Assembly: GCF_004359215.1 (NCBI RefSeq)
Contig: NC_090619.1
Location: 4,015,434 to 4,079,433, forward strand
Reading direction: 5' to 3'
DNA: 64,000 nt
DNA from: Bremia lactucae
Lineage: Eukaryota; Oomycota; Peronosporomycetes; Peronosporales; Peronosporaceae
Made by a program: the position numbers and the translations under genes
Part shown: piece after piece, positions 55,544 to 64,000 of the stretch
How the letters are laid out: the number at the start of each line of letters is the position of its first letter
How positions within the stretch are numbered: position 1 is the first letter of the stretch
The notes under the pieces: generated by a model
The model's database searches: none
Seen by the model: only the letters and a program-made list of their open reading frames with translations
What the model was told of the DNA's origin: nothing

Positions 55544-57265
55544 TGCTAACCGCTGTAAGCGGGATATCGCTAGCTCGTATGAGCAGTTGGTAGTAGCCAT
55601 CGACTAAGTAAAGTGCACTGTACATTGTACATCCCACCATATTGTTCTGAAGAATATCCTTTCTAGGAATGGGGGTTTGTGCTGGAATAGTGACAGCATT
55701 AAGCTTATTATAAGCATGTACAATGCGGCATTTACCATTTGTTTTTTAAACGAAATGGCGGTGTCGAATAAGGAGATTTGCTCTCTCATACCATTCCAGT
55801 CTAGTGCTTAGCACGGAAGAAATCGTCAATGACGTCACACTGTTCCCTTGGTAAAGGCCACTGCGTGTGACACAATATTCGGTTCCCAGAACCAAGTCAA
55901 TTTCATGGCGGACACCTCTATCCGGAGGTAAACCAGATGGTGGATTGGTACATACCACATCTTAGAACTCCTTAACCAAGGAATAAAATGGATCCGTATG
56001 ATCTTTAAGGATCGATGACCAACTCCGCGCACTAAGTGCAGCTTTTGTGTCATCGGGACAGCTTCGTCCAGAAGTGACAATAAGTTTTACTAAATCGTTG
56101 GTTGAATGACCATCACCTCAGATAAGTCGCCAGCCTTTAAGGCAAGACCGCACTCATCAATAGACATTTCGTTTAACTCTAAAAGAGCATGTAAAGAAGG
56201 GATTGCCGCAAGGCTAAATCCTCCCTCAACGTTACCGGTTACACCATTTACAAGCGTGTGAAATTGCTCACACGTATCACTTTGTGAGGGTATAAACGCT
56301 TCGCGTCTCCCTGTTTTGAGGTAAAGACAATACGCCTCTTATAGGCCGGGACATTCACGTCCCCGGGTTTTCCAGCCTGTATTGGTTCTATACAGGACAT
56401 GGTGTCTAATTTGACATCCGACAAGGAGTAAGTTAACTCAACTTCCTTATCCAGCGATCGTTTACGTGTCGCTTCACGTGCGTTAGAAGGGTTTGACCCC
56501 AAATCCCCTGGCGAACCGCCAATAGTGTCACTATTGACACTCACAATGGTGCCACCTCGGCCGACCATACTCGGTGGACTTAGACATGCCACTCCACGTT
56601 TCAGGGATAATACGCCCTTGATGACTCGGCCTTAGGCCAACAATGCTTCCAGCATTCAGTGAATAATTATTACAACGAGTTTCACTCGACGGAGTACGTG
56701 CCGTTCTACTTCCTTCATCTGAGTCGAGCTCAGAATTTATGTTTTCAACATTGGATTTTATTAACTTAGACATTCCAATGTCTAAAACACTGACAGACTC
56801 AGTCAATGATCCGCGCCAATAGCGCTTTTGTTGCCTAGCAAAGGTGGGTTTATGACTCTCCAAAACTTTACTAGGAACATGCGCGTAGTTCCTAAGGTCT
56901 TAAACGTATAATCGATCAATAGGTTATGGCGTCCAAGCGAGGTCATACCAAGGATGAGATCATATCTCAAATCAAAATAAAGGACGAGACAGCGTTCCAT
57001 ACTGTCAAAGTCCAGAAACTTTATGCCTAAGTTCAATGGAACTTTAGGAGCAATGACACGAGTTCCAGTCCTAAGCGAACAGTGATTGTATCGCAACATG
57101 TTGAGGCACTTAAAGCGCGTGAAAACGTTCATGCGCTTTAAGCGCCTCAACGTATTATTGATTTACTTCAAGGGAAAGACGTCGAGCATAATTGCAAGAC
57201 GCTCCTGAGTCAATTAAAATTGACCAGGGCTTACCAAAGCCCTTCACAGTCGCTTAAGCGACTAA
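55544..57265 (-). pseudogene. Protease, linker and RT start (D3, right part)
   Basis: Protease PWSILIDSGASCNYARR near 57230-57180 keeps the catalytic DSGAS; GTRVIAPKVPLNLGIKFLDF and YFDLRYDLILGMTSLGRHN follow. The linker matches D2 (LNAGSIVGLRPSHQG; VELTYSLSDVKLDTM). RT begins near 55960 (RHEIDLVLGTEYCVTR) and is cut by element A at 55543. Stops in several places. Confidence 0.75.
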
Positions 57266-58434
57266 CAAGCTAGGCTTGTACTCCCGCCCCGTGCCATTAC
57301 GCACCGAGCTAATTTGGGCTAGGTTCTGTTTACTCTCACCTCCTAGCGGTTCAACAGAGCCTAGGTCTTCCCCAGTAGGGCGCCCCGCACCTACTGGTTA
57401 TCGACGTTTTCCCGCACCGTACCAGATTTCTGGAATAGGTCGGGATTGGGGCTCTTTCGAGCTTTACGCGGATTGCGTAGGGGTCAGGCTGGACGATAAT
57501 GTTCCGTGCTTCCGCATATATAACATCTACGGATGTTCTTATGCTGTTCCACAGCTTGAAAAGCCTCTGCTCTTTCCTCAACGAGGCTGAGATCCATGGG
57601 TTCCGGTCTATTAGACGGTACCCATGTGCTCAAAGAGCTTATTCGGTAAACAGGCGTGCTAACATGAGCAGACATAAAGTCGAACTCAGCGCCTGGCGCT
57701 TTGGCAACTGCCTCTTCGAAAGTAGCAGGATCAGATCGGAATAATTCCGTCCGAACAACGCCCCCATTGAGACCCCCATAATGATGTGTACTACAATTGT
57801 TTCTGCCACCGGGTCTTGAAGCATAGATGCAATGAGAGTTCTCAACTCCTGGACATAGTCTCTTAGGGTTCGTTTACCCTGTCGAGTCGCTATGAGCCGT
57901 GCTCGCATGCGAAAAGCCTTATCAGGCTGTGCAAACATGCTAGTCATTTGCTGTTTCAGCGAATCCCATGAGGAAAAAGCGTCGTTTATGGACGTACTGC
58001 ACGATAGTGCTCACTCCATGGCTCCACATCCGAGTTTGGAAATGGCCATAGCCACCTTTTGCCGTTCTATTTAGAACAAGGCGAAGTCAATGGACATCTC
58101 CATCTGCTCAATCCAAAAAGAGAAATGTTCTCTATCTTTCCCCCCACATAGTCTTTACATTGACAGCTAGTGGGTGAGCCTTTGGCTTTGAATTAGGTAC
58201 AGAGATGTACCGGGTTGGCATAGATGCCGCAAGGTGATCTTGTACCTGGCCGATCAGGGAGGATTCATATCGCATGAAGGCTTCAAGCCTTGCATGCAGG
58301 ACCTCTGGTCCCTGTGATAAAATAAACTCTACATGTGCAAGCCCAAATAAAGTTTTGAGCTTGTCATACGCTGCGCGTTGCGCCTCTAAAAGTTCTGGAA
58401 ACTCTTCCGTTTTAGTGAAGGGGTTTAGTGTCAA
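57266..58434 (-). pseudogene. Gag (D3)
   Basis: NPFTKTEEFPELLEAQRAAY, FGLAHVEFILSQGPEVLHAR, QVQDHLAASMPTRYISV, capsid core RLIATRQGKRTLRDYVQELR and MLQDPVAETIVV, then a knuckle C-Y-I-C-G-S-T-E-H-Y-R-P-A-stop near 57520-57480, where the last Cys codon has become TGA. Frameshifts near 57650 and 58140. Confidence 0.78.
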
Positions 58435-58675
58435 CTAGTGCCCAAGAGTATATAGCTTAGAGAGGCGTCTATATCTTACAGATCAATGCGGAAGCGTTAG
58501 GAAGGAACATAACGCGTTAAGATGAAAAGCGGAATTGAGCTTTTTTTTAATACCATAGCTAATTTAAAAAATATATTTCGGCCGCCAGATTTATATCTGG
58601 CGGCGCCCCCATTTGTTACTCATAACAAATGGGATTTAGTAAATTAACTATTTTAGAATATGTGTGCCCATTACA
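58433..58675 (-). repeat. LTR, family D, truncated (D3 5' LTR)
   Basis: 243 bp matching 12510-12832 with internal loss; starts caactagtgccc and ends GTGTGCCCATTACA. About 165 bp and the primer site are deleted at the inner side. Confidence 0.78.
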
Positions 58676-58833
58676 GCGTCAATATTCCCAAATTTGGTAT
58701 ATTGAAACTATTAAGTCAAAATTAATAACGATAATAATTTTGTACTGATCTACTTACTTTTTCTCACAGGAAATAATATGTATTATTCCTCTTACAAAAA
58801 ATAATATGTAGGTATCGGAACACCCCGTTACAC
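58676..58833 (-). repeat. 5' part of a B-type LTR, reversed
   Basis: On the minus strand it reads TGTAACGGGGTGTTCC, then tacatattattt, ttttgacttaatag and accaaattt.gg.aatattgacgc, matching 16624-16785. It abuts the D LTR end at 58675, so D3 probably inserted into this LTR. Confidence 0.75.
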
Positions 58834-59524
58834 AAATATAGTGCAGCGAAAGGGTGAAAGGTGGCAATGGCATTCATAAAAAGTTTCCTCGGCTTTTTTG
58901 AAAAATAGGACTTCGTGATGGACCTCTAGCTTTTTTAAAGCTTACGCCATGAGAAATAATTTTACTCGATTGCGCACCTGATAACGGTAAGCGATGTTAA
59001 CTAGGCTGTGGCGACCCTCCTAGTGCTCGTTTCGACTATTGCCAGAATTAACGGCAATTCAAAGATAGTTTAAACGCTGAGCTGGTGGAACACCAAGCAT
59101 CATCTAGAACACTTTTCGATAAATCGACGGATCATGTAAAAGCGTAATAGCGAAGAAGGCCAAAAAAACGAAGCCGATCATTGCATGTTAATCGAGCTAT
59201 TGATCCGGATGGACGGCTAGCCAGGAATAGAGATTTCGTAGCTATTCTTGCATTTTGCACCTCACCATGAGCAAAATCGTGTCAAGATACTAAGGCGACT
59301 TGACTACGTAGTGATTTTCGTTATAGCAATCAGGCCAGAAACGCATCTACAGCGGACTGAGTGAGAAATACGCCGAGTCCCTTTCGATGTCGAAAACGCT
59401 AATAAATTACGGATCCTTCAGGCAACATTCAGAAAACCAGTCGAATGAAAGGCCCGCTGCCAATCGTTGTCTGTTTCATTATCGTTGCCTGCACAACACT
59501 ACCTCATCAACTTCTTACGCAAAA
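58834..59524. other. Intergenic, 5' region of eS28 gene
   Basis: No recognised frame. The last 60 bp before the start codon are C/A-rich (cacaacactacctcatc), a plausible short leader for a highly expressed ribosomal gene. Confidence 0.5.
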
Positions 59525-59930
59525 ATGGTGAGTCAAGATACCACTAGTGTGTTGTGCCAAGTGTTGGTCCATAAGTGTTTCACAGTAGCAACCAGGGATG
59601 CATGCGCTTCGCTTTCGATATTGCAAAAGAGTCGAATAACTTAACGCTTTCATCTAAAGTTTATGGGCTTGCATTAGCCATTTGTTTTTGTTCATGACTC
59701 ACTGAAAGTGGTTTTCTGATTTCGGATAGGATGCAACTCGTGACTTCATGCTAGCTAAGGTCGTGAACGTCCTCGGACGCACAGGAAACACGGGTAACGT
59801 GACCCAAGTGCGCGTCGAGTTCCTGCAAGATGATAAGCGTAAAATTATTCGCAACGTCAAGGGTCCAGTACGTGAAGGCGACATTTTATGCCTTCTCGAA
59901 TGGGAACGCGAGGCTCGTCGCTTAAGATAA
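59525..59930 (+). CDS. RPS28: 40S ribosomal protein eS28
   Basis: Exons 59525-59527 (only ATG) and 59730-59930. The 202-bp intron begins GTGAGT right after the start codon and ends GGATAG. Joined, the product begins [20 protein letters not shown] and ends with the family signature [25 protein letters not shown]. Length 67 aa, the usual size for eS28, a small-subunit protein near the mRNA exit/E-site. An alternative start at the internal Met (59748) would lose the conserved N-terminus. Converges with LIS1 downstream. Confidence 0.93.
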
Positions 59931-60426
59931 GCAATGCTGTGCTAAATGAAGAATGAAGCGGGGGCAGCATAGGAGACAGTTGTCAACAACTAGCTTGGCG
60001 ATGCTGACATACGCGGAGTAATGTTAAGTAACTGACGCCTTCGTTGTTGTCATGAACTTTTGTGCACCGGTGGATTGCATTTTTTTCGGATACTGCTTTT
60101 CATGCTTGAAAGGTATTTGTCTGATGTAATGGGCGATAATTTGATGAGGTTAAACGCTATTTGCTATAACATTTCGCAGTAGCTTGTTCTTCAAGAACTC
60201 ATGTGGCATTGTCATTCCTCGCGCACTTTCTTGGATGAAATGACCATTCTACCTCGAGTCATAGTACTTACACGTTTACCAGGTAACAGACATTTCACAT
60301 AGCAAATGAAGAAATAGCTTTTCATATTCCAGTAGCGAGTACAACGGCTCTCACTCCAGATGCAAACAAAGAGTACATTTTGGCTACTCGGATGCTCAAA
60401 CGCAACGGCATGTGCTCTTCTTACCT
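59931..60426. other. Intergenic between convergent genes
   Basis: 3' ends of eS28 (plus) and LIS1 (minus) face each other. No further gene is seen. Confidence 0.6.
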
Positions 60427-61936
60427 TTATATACATTCCCACACATTAATTATTTTGTCGATGCCACCTGATACAATAAGCGGTAGACTCGGATGAACAT
60501 CTAAACACGTCACGAAGTGGCTGTGGGCCTCATCCAGCGTCCTGACGCATCGACCAGACTAGGAACACACCGCGACACAATTCGTTAGCATTCATCATTA
60601 AACGAGCATTTCAATCGGGGTCACCGACCTCAATGTCAAACACGCGAATAGTTTTGTCTTCACCAGCGCTAAGTGCATACTTTCCGCTAGGATGAAAGCG
60701 GACTTCACGCACCCAATTCTCGTGACTCGCAAAAACGATAAGCTGTGTGCCGGTGAAAGCTTCCCACAAACGGACTGTGCGGTCGCGGGAACCAGATAGG
60801 AGAATCTTCATGCGACGGATAGTAGGTTTACTAACCACAGCGACACCACTTGGCTCTCCTGCTGTGCTATCCGTGACGCGATTGTTAACTTCTGCAAAGC
60901 TGCTTCCGTTAGCTGGACTAAAATGACCCGTGGCTGCAAGTTTTTTGGCGTAAATCTTCTCAATAACCTGCTCCTGTCCTGCCTTCGCAAACACCACGCT
61001 CTCAACAACATGTTCGTGTTCGCGAATAGATTGCAAAATACGCATGTGCGGGAGGTCCCAAAACAGAATCGACCTATCGTTTCCGCAGGAAGCTAAATAA
61101 AGTCCGTCGTGACTTACCGCTACATCGCGCACCCAGTCAGTATGTCCCGTATTCAGCGTATTCACACAGTAGCCCGTGGACAATTCCCAAACCTTTATAG
61201 TGTTATCACGTGAGCACGAGTATAGCCGGTCGCTTGCGAGGTCGGGGCCGAAAACGATGCCGCAAACGTTATGGTCATGTCCTCGTAAAGTCCTTAGACA
61301 CTCATAATCACCATCGCTTGAAAAATCCCAAATTTTTATGGACAGGTCCGTAGAAGTAGAAGCTAGCAGAGATCCAGGAACATTAAAAGCTAAAGCCTGC
61401 ACGGGGTTCGTGTGACCCTTTAAGGTACGCTCGTACTCGCCAGTCTCAAAATCCCAGACTTTTACACTTGCATCCTCGCTTCCAGAGACAAGCACGCTAA
61501 AGACAGGGTGAAATAAAACACAAGTAATGGGCGAGCGGTGTCCCGTGAGCGAGAGCTTGGCGGGTGCGCGAGGTAAAAACTCGGTGCGCTGGCGGGCGCC
61601 CAGCATGTCCCTTCGACTCAGAACGCCGCCGACTTTGGCATTTTCCTCGAATTGCGCCAGCTTTGTTTCAAGCTCCATTACCTTTCGTTGCAGACGTATT
61701 ACAGAAGTCCATTTCTTTTCCAGCAAACCAGCGTGTTTGCCATCGCTGGACTTACTAATGTCTGCCTCATTTTCAAAGGCAGCAGCCGCGGCAGCAAAGC
61801 GCTCACCCATGCCTACGAGGTAGTCCAGCATAGCCTGATGCCTAATATAATGAAATTAGAGAGAGAAGGAGTCGGGAAGAATATATATATTAGCGCAGAC
61901 GTACAAGTCATGGCGCTGCTTATCGGTTAGCACCAT
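60427..61936 (-). CDS. PAFAH1B1: LIS1 (dynein regulator, WD-repeat)
   Basis: Three exons (minus): 61936-61905, 61841-60629 and 60558-60427; introns 63 and 70 bp with GT...AG ends. Exon 1 gives MVLTDKQRHDL, the LisH start known from LIS1; exon 2 continues HQAMLDYLVGMGERF, the signature GLLEKKWTSVIRLQRKVMEL (coiled coil), then WD repeats (SGSEDASVKVWDFETGEY, SCSRDNTIKVWELSTGYC, SGSRDRTVRLWEAFTGTQ). Exon 3 supplies the last repeat (SGRCVRTLDEAHSHFV to DKIINVWECI). Total 458 aa, longer than the usual 410 because of a loop of about 45 residues between repeats 5 and 6. LIS1 binds dynein and supports nuclear and vesicle transport. Confidence 0.94.
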
Positions 61937-62085
61937 CGGGTTTTTAAAAAGAGAAAAACAACTTGGACTAGAAGAGTTTAACGTGAAATTCAGAGGCTAA
62001 AGATGCTTTTAAATAAAACGCAATATAAATTTGGAGTCCTTGAATTATCAAAATGTTGAGTAAATTGAGAAAATGGGGATCAAAG

Positions 62086-63519
62086 CTACTCAAAGCATTC
62101 GTCGTCATACAACTCGACGTTCTTGCCGCGTGGTTCGTATCCAAATACTTGTACAATGGCCGCAATTACTATAAGCAGACTGCCAAAAACCCACATGATT
62201 CCTTCGAGAGAGAGATTCCAGTCACTAAACATTAAGGCACATACATATGGGCCGCAGAACGAACCGATGCGACTGAAACCTGCTGGATATGCTGCACCAA
62301 TGCCTCGAATCGCCGTCGGGTAATTTTCTGGAGTGTACGCGTATAGGCAGCCCCATGCACCTAAGATGAAGAAGGATGTGAACGATCCAGTCACCATTAC
62401 TTGCATCTCGGTTGCATTGACGTAGCCCATGGCAATGGCAGAGAGAAATGATCCAGCAAGAAAGAGCACAAGGGCAAGTTTGCGGCCGATTACTTCAACC
62501 AAACCTGCGGCAGTAAAGTAGCCTGGTAGCTGAGACGCCGTGATGATGAGAATTGTTTCCCAGTGGCCGTTCATGTCGTAGCCCTTGAAAGAGATCAGCG
62601 TCGGGAGATAAATGAATATGGCGTAGTACGACATCGATAGACCAAGCCAAAGTATCCACAAGACCGTCGTGCGCACACAGAACTGGCGCTGGAAGAGCAT
62701 TGCAATGCACTTGATGTGGGAATCCGGGAGTTGAGGTTGATAGAATCTCTCCGTGGCAGCGCTTTCGGTCTCTGTTTTGGGATCGTACGGGTCCATGCCG
62801 TGTGCGCGCTCGATAGACTCAACGATGGCGACAGCTTCATCGTAGCGGCCGACACTTGCCAACCATTTAGGCGATTCCGGAATGTACAGGCGAATAGCGA
62901 CGGCGTAGATCACGGGTGCGCAGCATATATAAAAAGTCTCACGCCAGCCAATCCTGGGTGCAATACAAAATGCCATGACAACAGCCACCATGCACCCGAT
63001 CGACCAAAAGGACTCAAGCAGAACAACAATCTTGCCACGAGTTTTCTTCGGAGAAAGCTCTTGCACTAGTGTGGAGGCGACAGGCAATTCGCCCCCAAGA
63101 CCGATGCCGGAGATGATCCGCGCAAAAGTGATCGAGTTAATGTCCCAACTAAAAGCGCAGAAAGCAAGACCGGCGAGAAATAGCACGAGCGTGGCCATGA
63201 AGATGGGCCGGCGGCCGAATTTGTCAGCCAGCGATCCAAATAAGAAGGACCCAACGAAAGAACCGACAAAGACGGCGCCGCCTAAAAATGATGCTTGGCG
63301 CGAGCTCTGTGAAATATCCTTGCGGATTAGTTCAGCGCAGTAGGTGAATACAAACGTTTCCATTGAGTCCATGGCCCAGCCAATGCCTGTCAAGAGGATG
63401 AGCTTTATGTAAAACCACGACAGCCCCATAAAGATTCCCGGGTTGCGCTCGCCAATAGCATCAATTCGCAGCGTGATGCGCTGCACAGCCTCCACATTGC
63501 TGGCTGGGGCGCTGCTCAT
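62086..63519 (-). CDS. MFS transporter, SV2/NiaP-like
   Basis: 477 aa, intronless. About 12 membrane helices. MFS signatures: GSLADKFGRRP (loop 2-3), ISGIGLGGELPVASTLVQEL (helix 4), SPKKTRGKIV, ESFWSIGC, IPESPKWLASVGRYDEA, and in the second half VIGRKLALVLF and YTPENYPTAIRGIGAAYPAG. The arrangement resembles the SVOP/SV2 and bacterial NiaP (aromatic acid/nicotinate) branch of the sugar-porter-like MFS; substrate cannot be told from sequence. The 3' end lies 149 bp from the LIS1 start, same strand. Start chosen at the first Met (MSSAPASNVEAVQRITLRID). Confidence 0.9.
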   Translation of the reverse strand: MSSAPASNVEAVQRITLRIDAIGERNPGIFMGLSWFYIKLILLTGIGWAMDSMETFVFTYCAELIRKDISQSSRQASFLGGAVFVGSFVGSFLFGSLADKFGRRPIFMATLVLFLAGLAFCAFSWDINSITFARIISGIGLGGELPVASTLVQELSPKKTRGKIVVLLESFWSIGCMVAVVMAFCIAPRIGWRETFYICCAPVIYAVAIRLYIPESPKWLASVGRYDEAVAIVESIERAHGMDPYDPKTETESAATERFYQPQLPDSHIKCIAMLFQRQFCVRTTVLWILWLGLSMSYYAIFIYLPTLISFKGYDMNGHWETILIITASQLPGYFTAAGLVEVIGRKLALVLFLAGSFLSAIAMGYVNATEMQVMVTGSFTSFFILGAWGCLYAYTPENYPTAIRGIGAAYPAGFSRIGSFCGPYVCALMFSDWNLSLEGIMWVFGSLLIVIAAIVQVFGYEPRGKNVELYDDECFE

Positions 63520-64000
63520 ATTAGAAGAAATTTGGTATTGCGTCAGCTGAAATACACGTTTGAAGAATGGTTTGCTTTTTGCTTCAATCCGTCAAATTAC
63601 TCGAATACATGACAAAGCATGACTACGTATGGGTCCATAATATGATGCATATGCTCGATTGATGGACAGCTTTCACGTATGATGTGCCACAATTTTACGA
63701 ATCAAAGTTAGATGTGTTTCACAGGTACTTTTATATTTTTCACCTTCAGCTTGACTTTGAAAATGCAAGTTGTCTCCATCATATTATAAGTCAATTGCTG
63801 TCATTAGATGCGCAAGTGAATAACCTCAAATCGATTGTCCAATTCAAGCGAAGTATGCTATTTCGTATATTTTTGCTGACAAACTCTTTATTCAAGTCAC
63901 CAAGCATGACGCGCTGTCAGAAGCAATTTTTTTTTGTCGGCAAGTTAGGTGTCGCCAGTAACGTCGTGCCAATTTTCACTTTACTTCATCAGCAGCTTAT
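63520..64000. other. 5' flank of MFS gene
   Basis: AT-rich upstream sequence to the window edge. No frame or repeat recognised. Confidence 0.5.

Larger units (their letters stand above)
46030..58675 (-). mobile_element. Ty3/Gypsy family D, copy D3, split by element A
   Basis: Minus strand: LTR 58433-58675 (first 170 bp and primer site lost), gag, protease, linker, RT start (to 55544), then element A, then the rest of RT, RNase H and integrase (47939-46300). The 3' LTR and most of the antisense ORF are deleted at 46030. D sequence joins exactly across the A insertion (cttgggg / tgctaaccgctg as in 9418-9432). Confidence 0.88.

Noticed and set aside
1..64000. CRISPR array, bacterial operon features or tRNA/rRNA genes
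   Set aside because: No regularly spaced repeats and no tRNA or rRNA-like sequences recognised; introns and chromatin-type elements show a eukaryote.

Overview
The window looks like repeat-rich DNA from an oomycete (Peronosporales: Phytophthora or downy-mildew type). This is inferred from short introns (about 63-202 bp), compact host genes, and decayed transposons of the kinds that fill oomycete genomes: chromodomain Ty3/Gypsy elements, FAR1-type MULEs and pogo elements. The species cannot be named from the sequence alone.

Host genes form two small islands. Island 1 (34.9-39.5 kb) holds a 637-aa single-pass membrane protein with a Ser/Thr/Pro-rich ectodomain and a protein with two FHA-like regions followed by a PP2C phosphatase domain (two exons; a further 5' exon is possible). 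Island 2 (59.5-63.5 kb) holds ribosomal protein eS28, whose first coding exon is only the start codon, a three-exon LIS1 WD-repeat protein, and an SV2/NiaP-like MFS transporter.

The rest is mobile DNA. I distinguish four Ty3/Gypsy families by LTR, called A, B, C and D here. All end in TGTAAC...GTTACA-like termini. Family D forms a run at 1.77-13.4 kb in which neighbouring copies share LTRs, and the run is fused to a 5'-truncated B copy (13.4-17.1 kb). A C copy (18.3-22.6 kb) is followed by a second B copy (22.9-27.2 kb). Next come a D relic, a MULE pseudogene (28.1-30.1 kb) and a pogo/Tigger pseudogene (31.2-33.6 kb) with a solo A LTR in its last codons. A third B copy lies at 40.1-45.8 kb. 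A D copy (46.0-58.7 kb) carries a complete nested A element (47.9-55.5 kb) with a 5-bp target duplication, and sits between two fragments of a minus-strand B-type LTR. Nearly all element genes are broken by stops, frameshifts and deletions.

The most striking pattern is an extra open frame on the strand opposite gag-pol, between integrase and the 3' LTR, in all four families. It starts near the 3' LTR, has an acidic Ser/Pro-rich N-terminal part and a coiled-coil C-terminus, and runs into the integrase tail or chromodomain on the other strand. Parts of its protein sequence are recognisable between copies and, for A and B, between families. That suggests a real antisense-encoded element protein of unknown function. 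Other notable points are a 2,170-bp apparently identical block shared by two otherwise diverged B copies 18.8 kb apart, an inverted piece of RNase H in the A element, and a hairpin-forming inverted duplication at the MULE catalytic Asp.
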